Below are positions 18,008 through 27,306 of a stretch of DNA of 51,678 nt, piece after piece. Numbering within the stretch: position 1 is the first letter of the stretch; each line of letters begins with the position of its first letter. This DNA is from Thermobifida cellulosilytica TB100 (GTDB taxonomy: Bacteria > Actinomycetota > Actinomycetes > Streptosporangiales > Streptosporangiaceae): the NCBI RefSeq assembly GCF_001517975.1, contig NZ_KQ950180.1:196794-248471 (forward strand), read 5' to 3'. The notes below the pieces were generated by a model, which was not told the origin of the DNA, ran no database searches, and saw only the letters and a program-made list of their open reading frames with translations. Made by a program: the position numbers and the translations under genes.

Positions 18008-18987
18008 GCACGCAGCAGGTCCTCTTCGACGCCCCCGGCCCCAAGGCCCGCATCCGCCACGCCGTCTACACCGCGCTCACCGTCGTGGCCTTCCTCTGCG
18101 TCCTCGCAGTCGTCTACCTGGGCTTCAACCGGACCCTCGGCGAGGGGGCGCCCTCACCGCTCAGCGCCGACGCCTGGCGGATCAACCCCGACGGCCAGTG
18201 GGCCGCGGCCAGGTGGCAGCCCTTCCTCGACCCGGCCACCTGGACCGACTACGTCCTCCCCGGCCTACAGAACACCCTGACCGCCGCGCTCACCGCATCC
18301 TGCCTGGCCCTGCTGTTCGGCCTGGTCTTCGGCATCGCCCGGCTCTCCGACCACGCCTGGATCCGCATCCCGGCGGGCGCCGTCGTGGAGTTCTTCCGCG
18401 GCATCCCGCTGCTCATGCTGATCTTCTTCACCATGGCGCTGCCCCTCGCGGTCAACCAGTTGCTGCCCGCCTTCGGCCTGCCGCCGCTCACCCCCGGCAC
18501 CTTCCAGGTCTCCGCGCTCGCCGCGGTCGTCACCGGGCTCACCCTCTACAACGGGTCGGTCCTGGCCGAGGTGTTCCGCGCCGGCATCAACGCCGTCCCC
18601 AAGGGGCAGGCCGAGGCCGCCTACTCGCTGGGCATGAACAAGAGCAAGGTCATGCGGCTGATCCTCATCCCCCAGGCCGTCAGCTCCATGATGCCCGCGA
18701 TCGTCGCCCAGCTCGTGATCCTGCTCAAGGACTCCGCGCTCGGCTACATCGTCGCCTTCCCCGAACTGCTCCGCAGCTTCTCCCTCATCGGCACCCGCTA
18801 CGGCAACGTCATCCCCGCGGCGATCATCTGCGCCGCCATCTACATCGCCATCAACATCTCCCTGAGCCGCCTGGCGATCTGGCTGGAACGGCGCAACGCC
18901 CGCAGCGGCGCACAGCGGGGCGCCGCGCCCCCGACCGCCGCGCTCACCGCCCCCGGCAACCCGGGCGCCCCCGGCAGCCCCGCCTGA
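18004..18987 (+). CDS. gluD: Glutamate ABC transporter permease
   Basis: A 327-residue partner permease for GluC. It has a first membrane helix (AVYTALTVVAFLCVLAVVYLGF), a periplasmic segment, then the core helices, with VVEFFRGIPLLMLIFFTMAL and the EAA loop FRAGINAVPKGQAEAAYSLGM. The C-terminal ~35 residues (after AIWLERRNAR) form a Gly/Pro/Ala-rich cytoplasmic tail. The ATG at 18004 overlaps the gluC stop. A terminator follows. Confidence 0.9.
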   Translation: MSTQQVLFDAPGPKARIRHAVYTALTVVAFLCVLAVVYLGFNRTLGEGAPSPLSADAWRINPDGQWAAARWQPFLDPATWTDYVLPGLQNTLTAALTASCLALLFGLVFGIARLSDHAWIRIPAGAVVEFFRGIPLLMLIFFTMALPLAVNQLLPAFGLPPLTPGTFQVSALAAVVTGLTLYNGSVLAEVFRAGINAVPKGQAEAAYSLGMNKSKVMRLILIPQAVSSMMPAIVAQLVILLKDSALGYIVAFPELLRSFSLIGTRYGNVIPAAIICAAIYIAINISLSRLAIWLERRNARSGAQRGAAPPTAALTAPGNPGAPGSPA

Positions 18988-18998
18988 CCGCCCCCCTC

Positions 18999-19031
18999 GA
19001 GCCCCGCCCTCCACCACGGTCGGCGGGGCTC
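18999..19031 (+). terminator. gluABCD terminator
   Basis: GAGCCCCGCC (18999-19008) pairs perfectly with GGCGGGGCTC (19022-19031) around a 13-nt loop, 12 nt after the gluD stop. Confidence 0.6.
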
Positions 19032-19106
19032 CACCATTCCCTCCCACCAGCGGCTAAGGTCTTCCTTGATTCCCACCACATCCCACTCATCGCCTGGGAA
19101 AGCGCC

Positions 19107-21092
19107 ATGAACGAACGCGTGATCCTGCCCTACGGCAGTTGGCCCTCGCCCGTCACCGCAGCCGACAGCGCCCAAGGCACCGTCCGCCTGGGCTTCCCGT
19201 CCGTCGCCGCCGGCGAGATCTGGTGGGAGGAGACCCGCCCCGACGAGGGCGGCCGCACCACCGTCATGCACCTCGCGCCCGACGGCACCGTCACCGACCT
19301 GCTTCCCGCCCCGTGGAACGCCCGCACCCGCGTCCACGAGTACGGCGGCCGCTCCTACCTGCCCGTCCCCCGCCGCGACGACAAGGCCCTCACCCGCTGG
19401 GGCATCGTCTTCGCCAACTTCTCCGACCAGCGCCTCTACCTGCTGGAGAAGGGATCCCGCGAACCCCGCCCCCTCACCCCCGAACCGGCCTCCCCCGGCG
19501 CGCTCCGCTACGCCGACCCCGTCCTCGCCCCCGACCGCAAGCACCTCATCTGCGTCCAGGAGAGCCACGACGGCGCCGCCGTCACCCGCTCCATCGTCTC
19601 CATCCCCCTCTCCGGACGCGCCTCCCACACCCCCTCCGCCGTCCGCACCCTCGTCACCGGCGCCGACTTCTTCGCCTCCCCCGTCCCCTCGCCGGACGGC
19701 ACCAAGCTCGCCTGGATCTCCTGGGACTCCCCCCGCATGCCCTGGACCGGCACCCAGTTGCGCGTGGCCGCCCTCCCCGGGAGCGGCCCCGTCACCGCCT
19801 CCCGCGTCCTGCGCGGCGGCATCAAGGAGTCCGTCCTCCACCCCCGCTGGCGCGACGACGACACCCTCTACTTCGTGTCCGACTGGTCCGGCTGGTGGAA
19901 CCTGTACGAGACCCGCGTCCAGGGCCAGGCCCTGGCGCTCTACCCCGACGAGGCCGAGTTCACCCCGCCCCCGTGGCAGCTCGGCACCACCCCCTACTGC
20001 GTCCTCGACAACGGCCGGATCGTCACCCTGCGCGGCCACGCCGACCTCACCGTCAGCGCCTACGACCCCGCCACCGCCGACCTCACCCCGCTGACCACCC
20101 CCTACACCACCTGGCAGGACCTCGCCAGCGACGGGACGACCGTGGTCGGCGTGGCCTCCTCCCCCACCGAGCCGACCAGCCTGGTGCGGCTCAACCCCGA
20201 CACCGGGGCCACCACCGTGCTCCGCCGCCCCCTCGACACCCCGCCCACCGTCGACTACCTGCCCCGCCCCGAGGCCACCACCCTGTCCGGGCGCTACGGC
20301 ACCACCGTGCACGCCAACGTCTACCCGCCCACCAACCCCGCCATCGAGGACGAAGGCCCCGCCCCCTACGTGGTCTGGGTCCACGGCGGCCCCACCGGAG
20401 CCGCCACCGCCGCCTTCGACCTCCACAAGGCGTACTTCACCAGCCGCGGCATCGGCATCATCGACGTCAACTACGGCGGCTCCACCGGCTACGGCCGCTC
20501 CTACCGGGAACGCCTCAACGGCCAGTGGGGCGTCGTGGACGTCGAGGACGCCATCGCCGCCGCCCAGGCCCTCGTCGACAAGGGCCTCGCCGACCCCACC
20601 CGACTCGCCATCCGCGGCGGCAGCGCGGGCGGACTCACCACCCTCCTCGCCCTCACCCACGGCGTCTTCGCCTGCGGCGTCTCCTACTACGGCGTCACCG
20701 ACCTGCTCCGCCTCGCCCAGGAGACGCACGACTTCGAGTCGCGCTACCTCGACACCATCATCGGCGCCCTCCCCGGCTACACCTCCACCTACCGGGAACG
20801 CTCCCCCATCAACCGGGCCGCCGAGATCACCTCCCCCGTCCTGCTCCTCCAGGGCACCGAGGACCCCGTGGTCCCCGTCTCCCAGGCCCGGGAACTCGCC
20901 GCCGTCCTGCGCGACCGCAAGATCCCCCACGCGCTCGTGGAGTTCGAGGGCGAGAGCCACGGCTTCCGCAGGACCGACACCGTCACCACCGCCCTGGAGA
21001 AGGAACTCGCCTTCTACTGCAAGGTGTTCTTCGGCTTCACCCCGCCCGGCGTCCCCCCGATCGAACTCGTCACCCCCGAAGGCGACTCCTGA
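19107..21092 (+). CDS. S9 family prolyl oligopeptidase-like serine peptidase
   Basis: A 661-residue peptidase with an N-terminal beta-propeller (to about residue 400; repeat-like segments such as FASPVPSPDGTKLAWISWD and TLYFVSDWSGWWNLYE) and a C-terminal alpha/beta-hydrolase domain. The catalytic triad is visible: Ser506 in GGSAGG, Asp586 in QGTEDPVVP and His618 in GESHGF. The segment VVWVHGGPTGAAT is the oxyanion region. No signal peptide is seen, so it is probably cytosolic and finishes peptide breakdown. ATG 19107 (MNERVILPYGSW) gives the usual N-terminus. It follows gluABCD after a terminator, so it is likely a separate unit. Confidence 0.9.
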   Translation: MNERVILPYGSWPSPVTAADSAQGTVRLGFPSVAAGEIWWEETRPDEGGRTTVMHLAPDGTVTDLLPAPWNARTRVHEYGGRSYLPVPRRDDKALTRWGIVFANFSDQRLYLLEKGSREPRPLTPEPASPGALRYADPVLAPDRKHLICVQESHDGAAVTRSIVSIPLSGRASHTPSAVRTLVTGADFFASPVPSPDGTKLAWISWDSPRMPWTGTQLRVAALPGSGPVTASRVLRGGIKESVLHPRWRDDDTLYFVSDWSGWWNLYETRVQGQALALYPDEAEFTPPPWQLGTTPYCVLDNGRIVTLRGHADLTVSAYDPATADLTPLTTPYTTWQDLASDGTTVVGVASSPTEPTSLVRLNPDTGATTVLRRPLDTPPTVDYLPRPEATTLSGRYGTTVHANVYPPTNPAIEDEGPAPYVVWVHGGPTGAATAAFDLHKAYFTSRGIGIIDVNYGGSTGYGRSYRERLNGQWGVVDVEDAIAAAQALVDKGLADPTRLAIRGGSAGGLTTLLALTHGVFACGVSYYGVTDLLRLAQETHDFESRYLDTIIGALPGYTSTYRERSPINRAAEITSPVLLLQGTEDPVVPVSQARELAAVLRDRKIPHALVEFEGESHGFRRTDTVTTALEKELAFYCKVFFGFTPPGVPPIELVTPEGDS

Positions 21093-21094
21093 GC

Positions 21095-21123
21095 CGGGTT
21101 CCGGCCCCCGCGGCCGGAACCCG
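21095..21123. terminator. Bidirectional terminator between the S9 peptidase gene and rny
   Basis: CGGGTTCCGGCC (21095-21106) and GGCCGGAACCCG (21112-21123) form a perfect 12-bp stem with a 5-nt loop in the 39-bp gap between convergent genes. Confidence 0.65.
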
Positions 21124-21131
21124 CACCCCGT

Positions 21132-22658
21132 TCACCGGGCCGTCTCCGTCGCACGGGACTCCCGGATCACCGTCACCCGGATCTGCCCCGGATAGGTCAG
21201 CTCCTCCTCCACCCGCTTGGCGATGTCCCGCGCGATCACCTGCGCCTGCACGTCGTCCACCACGCTCGGGCGGACCATCACCCGGATCTCGCGCCCCGCC
21301 TGCATCGCAAAGACCTTCTCCACGCCGTCGCTGGCGGCGTAGGCGATCTCCTCCATCCGCTGCAACCGCTCCACGTACGACTCCAGCGACGCCCGCCGCG
21401 CCCCCGGACGCCCCCCGCTGATCGCGTCCGCGGCCTGCGTCAGCACCGCCTCCACCGTGCGCACCTCGACCTCGTTGTGGTGCGCCTCGATCGCGTGCAC
21501 CACGTCCTCGCACTCCCCGTACCGGCGGGCGATCTCCGCGCCGATCACCGCGTGGCTGCCCTCGACCTCGTGCGTCAGCGCCTTCCCGATGTCGTGCAGC
21601 AGCGCGCACCGCTTCAGCAACTGCACGTCCAGTCCCAGCTCGGCCGCCATCATCCCCGCCAGGTGGGCGCTCTCCACCAGGTGCGCCAGCACGTTCTGCC
21701 CGTAGGAGGTGCGGTAGCGCAACTGCCCCAGCAGCGTCACCAGCTCCGGGTGCATGTCGGAGATGCCCACCTCCACCAGGGCGTCCTCCCCCGCCCGCAC
21801 GCACGACTGGTCCACCTCGCGGCGGCTGGCCTCGTAGGCCTCCTCGATCCGGTGCGGATGGATCCGCCCGTCCGCCACCAGCTTCTCCAGCGTGCGCCGC
21901 GCCACCTCGCGCCGCACCGGGTCGAAGCACGACAGCAGCACCGCGCCCGGGGTGTCGTCGATGATCAGGTTCACCCCCGTGACCATCTCGAACGCCCGGA
22001 TGTTGCGCCCCTCCCGGCCGATGATCCGCCCCTTCATGTCGTCTCCCGGCAGGTGGACGACCGAGATCACCGACTCGCTGGTCTGCTCGCTCGCCAGCCG
22101 CTGGATCGCCAGCGTGATGATCTTGCGGGCGCGCGCCTCACCGTTCTTGCGCGCCTCCCGCTCGATCTCCCGCACCAGGAGCGCCGCCTCCCGCTTCGCC
22201 TGGCCCGCCACCTCGGCGACCAGCTCGGCCTTGGCCTCCTCCGCGCTCAGCGCCGCGGTCCGCTCCAGCACGGCCCGCCTCTCCTCGGCCAGCCGCGACA
22301 GCTCGGCCTCCCGCCGGTCCAGCTCGGCTGCCCGCTCCTCGGCGCGTCGGCGCGCCTCGTCCAGTCGGCGCGCCTCACCGTCGAGACGGTGCTCCCGGGC
22401 GGCGATCCGCTGCTCCCGGCGCTCCAGCTCGGCCCGCTGCTCCGCGGCCTCGGCGAGCAGCCGCTCCTGTTCGGCCCGCACCGCCCCGACCCGACGCTGC
22501 GCCTCCCGTTCCGCGTCGGCCCGGATCCGGTCGGCGTCCCGGCGGGCCTGTGCCAGCATCTCCCGGACCCGCGACCTGACCAGCAGCGACCCGACCACGA
22601 GGAGAGCGACCAGCGCCACGAGGAGTGCCACGACCGCAAGGTCGGCCACGCCGTCCAT
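21132..22658 (-). CDS. rny: Ribonuclease Y
   Basis: A 508-residue membrane-anchored endoribonuclease that starts mRNA decay. In order: an N-terminal transmembrane helix ([20 protein letters not shown]), a long Arg/Glu/Ala-rich coiled coil to about residue 170, a KH RNA-binding domain ([15 protein letters not shown]), and an HD phosphodiesterase domain with [11 protein letters not shown] and [13 protein letters not shown] 22658 places the membrane helix directly at the N-terminus, as in the family. Longer in-frame starts add an unlikely Gly/Ser-rich leader. A promoter candidate lies at 22799-22827. Confidence 0.93.
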   Translation of the reverse strand: MDGVADLAVVALLVALVALLVVGSLLVRSRVREMLAQARRDADRIRADAEREAQRRVGAVRAEQERLLAEAAEQRAELERREQRIAAREHRLDGEARRLDEARRRAEERAAELDRREAELSRLAEERRAVLERTAALSAEEAKAELVAEVAGQAKREAALLVREIEREARKNGEARARKIITLAIQRLASEQTSESVISVVHLPGDDMKGRIIGREGRNIRAFEMVTGVNLIIDDTPGAVLLSCFDPVRREVARRTLEKLVADGRIHPHRIEEAYEASRREVDQSCVRAGEDALVEVGISDMHPELVTLLGQLRYRTSYGQNVLAHLVESAHLAGMMAAELGLDVQLLKRCALLHDIGKALTHEVEGSHAVIGAEIARRYGECEDVVHAIEAHHNEVEVRTVEAVLTQAADAISGGRPGARRASLESYVERLQRMEEIAYAASDGVEKVFAMQAGREIRVMVRPSVVDDVQAQVIARDIAKRVEEELTYPGQIRVTVIRESRATETAR

Positions 22659-22798
22659 GGAGCTACCCCCCACCGCGCCCTGTCCTGGTCCGACCACCGA
22701 ACGCGGCCGACCGGACAGCCCCACCGCGCGCTCCCGCGCGTCGTCCGTCTGGATAGGGTTACCCCTCGGACCACCGGGTTAACTCGCGCCCGCGGGAG

Positions 22799-22827
22799 AT
22801 TAAAGAGAACGGTGATCCCCAGGTCAT
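22799..22827 (-). promoter_or_regulatory. Candidate rny promoter
   Basis: On the minus strand ATGACC (22827-22822) is followed, after exactly 17 nt, by TTTAAT (22804-22799). The start point would be near 22792, giving a ~130-nt leader before rny. It lies in the 195-bp gap after recX, so rny can be expressed independently of recA-recX. Confidence 0.4.
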
Positions 22828-22853
22828 CAAACCGGTACGCGCGGAACCGCCCC

Positions 22854-23417
22854 TCACAGGTCGTCCGGGACCTCGACGTCCACCTCGGCGCCCTCGGCCT
22901 CCAGCTCCTCGCGGACCAGCCGATAGGCCAGACCAGCCGAGTACCCCTTGCGCGCCAGCATCCCCGTCAGCCGGCGCACCCGCACCTCGACGGGCTTGCC
23001 CCGGGTCGCCGCGATCCTGCGGCGCACCAGGTGGCGCGCGGTGGCCTCCTCCTGCTCCGGGCCGAGCCCGTCCACCGCGTCGCGCACCGTGTCCTCGTCC
23101 ACCCCGCGCTGGCGCAGCTCCGCCGCCAGCGCGCGGCGGGCCAGTCCGCGTCCGGCGTGCCGCGAGTCCACCCACGCCTTGGCGAAGGCGGCGTCGTCGA
23201 CGATGCCGACCTCCCCGAACCGGCCCAGCACCGACTCGACCGTCTCCTCGGGGATCCCCCGCCGCCGCAGCGCCTCGGCGAGCTGCGCCCTGGTCCGCGG
23301 CGCGCGGGTGAGCAGTCGCAGGCAGATCGCCCGCGCCCGCGCTTCCGGGTCCTCCGGACCGCCACTCTCCGGAGGACCCGTCGGCGCCGTACCGCGCCGG
23401 TCGCGGTCGTCAGGCAT
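22854..23417 (-). CDS. recX: Recombination regulatory protein RecX
   Basis: A 187-residue inhibitor of RecA filament growth. It consists of three-helix RecX repeats: [29 protein letters not shown], then [29 protein letters not shown], and a C-terminal copy with [11 protein letters not shown] and [18 protein letters not shown]. The first ~22 residues are a disordered Asp/Pro-rich leader. Its ATG overlaps the last 8 bases of recA, so it is translationally coupled and shares the SOS-controlled transcript. Confidence 0.93.
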   Translation of the reverse strand: MPDDRDRRGTAPTGPPESGGPEDPEARARAICLRLLTRAPRTRAQLAEALRRRGIPEETVESVLGRFGEVGIVDDAAFAKAWVDSRHAGRGLARRALAAELRQRGVDEDTVRDAVDGLGPEQEEATARHLVRRRIAATRGKPVEVRVRRLTGMLARKGYSAGLAYRLVREELEAEGAEVDVEVPDDL

Positions 23418-25644
23418 CCGCGCCCGGGGTCGTGGGCTTCGCCTCGGCGGCGGGAGCGGCGGCCTTGCGCGTGGTGCGCCGGGTCGTCGCGGCCGGAGCC
23501 GTCTTGGCGGCCTCCTTGGCCTCGCCCGTCGCGGCCTCGCCGGAGGCGCTGTCGTCGCCCGTGGGCACGCCCAGCTTCTCCTTGATCCGCTTCTCGATCT
23601 CGTTGGCCATGTCGGGGTTGGAGCGCAGGAAGTTCCGCGCGTTCTCCTTGCCCTGGCCGAGCTGGGTGCCCTCGTAGGTGTACCAGGCCCCGGACTTGCG
23701 CACGATCCCGTTCTCGACGCCGAGGTCGATCAGGCCGCCCTCACGGGAGATCCCGACCCCGTACAGGATGTCGAACTCCGCCTGCTTGAACGGCGGCGCG
23801 AGCTTGTTCTTGACGACCTTCACACGGGTCCGGTTCCCGACGGCCTCCGTGCCGTCCTTCAGCGTCTCGATCCGCCGGACGTCCATGCGGACGGAGGCGT
23901 AGAACTTCAGTGCCCGACCGCCCGAGGTGGTCTCGGGGCTGTTGTGCACCATGACGCCGTCGACGAAGTAGTTGTGGTTGCCCTCGACCTCGATGTCGAA
24001 CTTGCGCATGACGGGGGTTTCGGGCTTGATCCGGACGTCGAGCACCGGAGCCGCCACCAGCCTCTGCACGGGCTCGGCGTACTCGGGGGCGACGGCGCAG
24101 CGGCCCCGGAACCGGGGAAGCAGCGTGTGGGCCATGGACTCGGGCACGTAGGGAGCGACGACGTCCATGAACTCGGCCGTGGCCGCCGCGGTGAACTGGA
24201 TGAAGGCCTCCTCGGCGGGACCGCGCCGGACCAGTCCGACGTCCAGCCCGTAGGTGTCGCGGAGGTACTCGACCAGCCGCTGGCGGGAGCCGGGGCTCAT
24301 CGCCTCGACGCAGATCTCGATCCGGCCGCCGTCGCCCTCCGTGCGGGACCGGGCCTCCTGGGAACCCGGCGTGAAACGGCCGCTGTCCATGTACCACACG
24401 GCCAGCGCCAACGGGGTCAACTGCTTGAGGAACTCCCAGGTGAGGTGCTTCTTGCCGTCTCCGAAGCACACGACCTGGTACAGCTCGTCGAGCTCGGGCA
24501 GCGGCGTGAAGTCGACGGACACCGCCTGCTCGGCGTCGGTGGTCCGCGAGTGCTCGATGTTGCCCAGCAGGGAGACCTTCCAGTCGAGGTAGGCCTGCTG
24601 CCCGGCACTGTGTCCCATGCGGAGACGCGCGCCGGGGCTCCCCTGCCGGTCCGGCGCGAGCTCGCCGCCGCCCATGACGGCCCCGTAGACCACCTGGCGC
24701 TGCTGTTCGCTCAGGTAGTGGGTCTCGTTGACCAGCACCCGGTCCCCGGCCATCAGCTCGCCGGCCTGCCGCCAGCCGCCGGGGGTGCGGACCAGGTGGT
24801 TGGGGGTGGCCGCGAACCGCGCGCCGCCGTCCTTGCCGGACCTGGCGACGGTGAACTGCAAGAAGTGGTCGGCTGTCCCGTTGTCGAACCAGTTCACGAT
24901 CCGGCGGGGGACGATCCGGTCCGTCTCGGGGTCGTAGGAGAGGACCTCGACGTCCATCTTCTGGTCGACGATCCTGCCGATCTTCTCCTGGGTGCCGTCG
25001 GCCAGCGTCACCGGGGTGTCGTAGTGCATGCAGCCGAACATGACGCCGACCTTCTCGCGGAGCTGGTTGATGAAGATCGCGGTGGTCTTCGTCTGGTTCA
25101 GCGCTCCGGCGATCTTGCGCAGGGCCTGGGACATCAGGCGGGCCTGGAGGCCGACGTGGCTGTCGCCCATCTCGCCCTCGATCTCGGCGCGCGGCACGAG
25201 CGCGGCCACCGAGTCGATGACGACGATGGAGATCGCGCCGGAGCGGACCAGCATGTCGACGATCTCCAGCGCCTGCTCGCCGGTGTCCGGCTGGGACAGC
25301 AGCAGGTCGTCGGTGTTGACGCCGATCTTCCTGGCGTAGGAGGGGTCGAGCGCGTGCTCGGCGTCGACGAAGGCAGCGATCCCCCCGGCCCGCTGCGCGT
25401 TGGCCACGGCGTGCAGGGCGACGGTGGTCTTGCCCGAGGACTCGGGACCGTAGATCTCCACGATCCGGCCGCGCGGGATGCCGCCGATTCCCAGCGCGAT
25501 GTCCAGGGAGATGGACCCGGTGGGGATCGACTCGACGGGCGGGCGGTTGTCGTCGCCGAGGCGCATGATGGTGCCCTTGCCGAACTGGCGCTCGATCTGC
25601 GCGAGTGCGGTTTCAAGAGCTTTCTCTCGATCAGCAGCTGCCAC
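23410..25644 (-). CDS. recA: Recombinase RecA precursor with one intein
   Basis: A 744-residue precursor giving a ~380-residue RecA after splicing. The N-extein (1-204) carries Walker A GPESSGKT (66-73), [22 protein letters not shown] (Walker B) and loop 1 [14 protein letters not shown]. The intein (205-568) interrupts [13 protein letters not shown] at loop 2, and the C-extein resumes with Ser569 and ends in an Ala/Lys/Thr-rich tail. GTG 25644 is chosen: it gives the family N-terminus [20 protein letters not shown] and has AGGGG about 6 nt upstream. Longer starts at 25680 and 25713 add an atypical basic leader. The recA-recX operon sits behind a perfect SOS box. Confidence 0.95.
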   Translation of the reverse strand: MAAADREKALETALAQIERQFGKGTIMRLGDDNRPPVESIPTGSISLDIALGIGGIPRGRIVEIYGPESSGKTTVALHAVANAQRAGGIAAFVDAEHALDPSYARKIGVNTDDLLLSQPDTGEQALEIVDMLVRSGAISIVVIDSVAALVPRAEIEGEMGDSHVGLQARLMSQALRKIAGALNQTKTTAIFINQLREKVGVMFGCMHYDTPVTLADGTQEKIGRIVDQKMDVEVLSYDPETDRIVPRRIVNWFDNGTADHFLQFTVARSGKDGGARFAATPNHLVRTPGGWRQAGELMAGDRVLVNETHYLSEQQRQVVYGAVMGGGELAPDRQGSPGARLRMGHSAGQQAYLDWKVSLLGNIEHSRTTDAEQAVSVDFTPLPELDELYQVVCFGDGKKHLTWEFLKQLTPLALAVWYMDSGRFTPGSQEARSRTEGDGGRIEICVEAMSPGSRQRLVEYLRDTYGLDVGLVRRGPAEEAFIQFTAAATAEFMDVVAPYVPESMAHTLLPRFRGRCAVAPEYAEPVQRLVAAPVLDVRIKPETPVMRKFDIEVEGNHNYFVDGVMVHNSPETTSGGRALKFYASVRMDVRRIETLKDGTEAVGNRTRVKVVKNKLAPPFKQAEFDILYGVGISREGGLIDLGVENGIVRKSGAWYTYEGTQLGQGKENARNFLRSNPDMANEIEKRIKEKLGVPTGDDSASGEAATGEAKEAAKTAPAATTRRTTRKAAAPAAEAKPTTPGADA
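23941..25032 (-). mobile_element. RecA intein (364 aa), splicing motifs intact, LAGLIDADG endonuclease apparently inactive
   Basis: Intein residue 1 is Cys ([13 protein letters not shown]) and the end is VMVHN, followed by Ser in the extein, the standard splice junctions. Block B TPNH is at intein residues 76-79, and blocks F/G ([20 protein letters not shown]) are at 345-364. The middle is a LAGLIDADG homing-endonuclease domain: motif 1 is VYGAVMGGG (115-123) and motif 2 is LAVWYMDSG (210-218), with the typical [17 protein letters not shown] between. At the catalytic acid position of each motif, where Asp is expected (GDG, MDDG), there are Gly122 and Ser217. Splicing should work; DNA cleavage and homing probably do not. 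Confidence 0.93.
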
Positions 25645-25835
25645 GGGAAACCCCTGTTGGGTCGGTGCCTTCTTCTTCATGGTGGGGGTGACGTTACGCC
25701 GCGGCAGTGACATCCCGCGGTGTTCTCTCCCCCGCTGTGGACAACCTTCCGGGCCGTCCCCTTCCCGGGCGGTGGCGGCCGTCCCCGGGAGCGGCGGTAC
25801 CGCTCCGGAACCACTCCAGGCTCGGGTCTCTCACC

Positions 25836-25857
25836 ATCCTACCCGAACCTTTGTTCG
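25836..25857 (-). promoter_or_regulatory. SOS (LexA) box and -10 of the recA-recX operon
   Basis: CGAACCTTTGTTCG (25844-25857) is an exact match to the actinobacterial LexA operator CGAAC-N4-GTTCG. Immediately downstream on the minus strand is TAGGAT (25841-25836), a good -10, so LexA would sit between -35 and -10. The predicted leader to the recA GTG is about 185 nt. Confidence 0.85.
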
Positions 25858-25878
25858 ATTTCGTGTGTCGCGGCCGTC

Positions 25879-26073
25879 TCAGTGGACACTTGCGGGAAGG
25901 TCGAAGGCGCGGCACACCGCGCGCCAGACCTCCTTGGTCTCGACCCCGTCGTCGAGGGCCTGGCGGACCGTCCGGGAGCCGAGCTCCTCGATGACGTGGT
26001 CGCGGGCGAGGCTCTCGGCGTAGGCCTCGCCGAACTGCTCGTACATGAGCTGCCAGAAGTGGGAGAGTCTCAT
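25879..26073 (-). CDS. DUF3046 family protein
   Basis: A 64-residue protein of the actinobacterial DUF3046 family, recognised by MRLSHFWQLMYEQFGEAYAE, SLARDHVIEELGSRTVRQAL and EVWRAVCRAFDLP. This small family is typically encoded immediately upstream of recA, as here. Its role is unknown. It is very likely real given synteny and full family length. The recA SOS box begins about 20 nt after its stop. Confidence 0.85.
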   Translation of the reverse strand: MRLSHFWQLMYEQFGEAYAESLARDHVIEELGSRTVRQALDDGVETKEVWRAVCRAFDLPASVH

Positions 26074-26139
26074 CTCGCTCCAGTGTCGGCCCCGTCCGAT
26101 CCGCTACCGCCGCGGAGCGGAACGGGGCATGCTGACAGG

Positions 26140-26628
26140 ATGAAGTTCACGATACGACCGATGGCGGCGGCGGACCGGCAACGGCTGGTCGAGGTGAGTC
26201 TCGCCGCCGACCAGTTGTTCGAGCGGGCCGGACTGCGGCTGCCGCCCGACGACCCGGCGGCGATGCTGGACCGCTGCTCGCCGGTGCTGGTGGCGGGCAG
26301 CCCGCCGGTGGGTCTGGCGGCGCTGACGGTGCTGGACGGCAACGCCCACCTGGAGCAGATCTCGGTCCACCCCGACCACGGGCGGCGCGGGGTGGGCAGC
26401 GCCCTGCTCGAGGCGGCCTGCGCGTGGGCGCGGCGGCTGGGCCACCGGTGGATCACCCTGACCACGTTCCGGGACCTGCCCTGGAACGCGCCGTGGTACG
26501 CCCGGCACGGCTTCACGGTGCTGGCGGAGTCGGAGTGGGGGCCGCAACTGGCCGCGCAGTGGCGTGCGGAGGCCGCGACCGGGATCGCGGTGGTGCCGCG
26601 CGTGGTGATGCGACGCGCACTCGGCTGA
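26140..26628 (+). CDS. GNAT family N-acetyltransferase
   Basis: A 162-residue acetyltransferase with an acetyl-CoA binding motif A (ISVHPDHGRRGVGSALLEAA, about residues 75-94) and the later LTTFRDLPWNAPWYARHGF (motif B region). The start MKFTIRPMAAADRQRL fits GNAT beta-1. The acceptor substrate is not predictable. It is divergent from the DUF3046 gene, with about 65 bp between starts. Confidence 0.85.
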   Translation: MKFTIRPMAAADRQRLVEVSLAADQLFERAGLRLPPDDPAAMLDRCSPVLVAGSPPVGLAALTVLDGNAHLEQISVHPDHGRRGVGSALLEAACAWARRLGHRWITLTTFRDLPWNAPWYARHGFTVLAESEWGPQLAAQWRAEAATGIAVVPRVVMRRALG

Positions 26629-26755
26629 GCGGGTTTGCGGCCGCCCGGTAGTCTGGGTGGAGACACAGCGGCGTGTCGGCCTCGTTCTCCGGTTCCTTCC
26701 CGGTCGCGGGGCGTGGCGCACCCGCTTATCGACTTTCTCGGTAGGAGAACTGGCT

Positions 26756-26830
26756 ATGAGACACGAGAGCACCGAGCGGCCGCTTCCCGGCCGACCCACT
26801 GGCCCGACCTCTTCCTACTTCACGGCATAA
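26756..26830 (+). CDS. Possible 24-residue leader peptide upstream of the Rrf2 regulator
   Basis: An ATG with a strong ribosome binding site, TAGGAGAA, about 8 nt upstream opens a 24-codon frame beginning MRHESTERPL and ending SSYFTA. Its TAA stop lies inside the predicted -10 of the next gene. No similarity is recognised. It could be a regulatory leader peptide or a chance frame; the good ribosome binding site is the only support. Confidence 0.35.
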   Translation: MRHESTERPLPGRPTGPTSSYFTA

Positions 26831-26831
26831 T
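26826..26831 (+). promoter_or_regulatory. -10 element of the Rrf2 gene, suggesting a leaderless mRNA
   Basis: CATAAT ends 6 nt before the A of the Rrf2 start codon at 26838. Transcription would start at or next to that ATG, and there is no ribosome binding site, so a leaderless transcript is likely. No convincing -35 is seen. Confidence 0.45.
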
Positions 26832-26837
26832 CGCAGC

Positions 26838-27290
26838 ATGCGCCTTTCCGCCCGGGTTGATTACGCGCTGCGCGCCGCGGCCGAACTCGCGGCCGCCAGT
26901 GGCGGCCCCGTCACGGCCGAGCAGCTTGCGCGTGCCCAAGCCATCCCCGGAAAATTCCTGGAGAACATCCTGACCCAGTTGCGCCGCGCCGGCCTGGTAC
27001 GCAGCCAGCGCGGTCCGGTGGGAGGGTACTGGCTGGCGCGTCCAGCCTCGGAGATCTCCCTGGCCGACGTCATCCGCGCGGTGGACGGCCCGCTGGCGAA
27101 CGTACGCGGCGAGCGTCCCGAGCACGTCGACTACGACGGTGCGGCGCGCAGCTTGCAGCAGGTGTGGATCGCGCTGCGGGCCAGCGAGCGGGCCATTCTG
27201 GAGTCGGTGACACTGGAGCACGTGGCGACCTCGTCGCTGCCGGACTCGGTCCGGTCGCTGGCGGAGAAGCCGGAGGCGTGGACCAGTTGA
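26838..27290 (+). CDS. Rrf2 family transcriptional regulator without Fe-S cysteines
   Basis: A 150-residue winged-helix repressor of the Rrf2 family: MRLSARVDYALRAAAELA, IPGKFLENILTQLRRAGLVRSQRGPVGGYWLARP (HTH and wing) and LADVIRAVDGPL. The cluster-binding Cys triad found in IscR/NsrR is entirely absent; the protein has no Cys, so it likely senses something other than an Fe-S cluster. Its target cannot be inferred; dps is convergent and not an obvious operon partner. Confidence 0.88.
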   Translation: MRLSARVDYALRAAAELAAASGGPVTAEQLARAQAIPGKFLENILTQLRRAGLVRSQRGPVGGYWLARPASEISLADVIRAVDGPLANVRGERPEHVDYDGAARSLQQVWIALRASERAILESVTLEHVATSSLPDSVRSLAEKPEAWTS

Positions 27291-27306
27291 CCGTGGTCTG
27301 ACGTGT

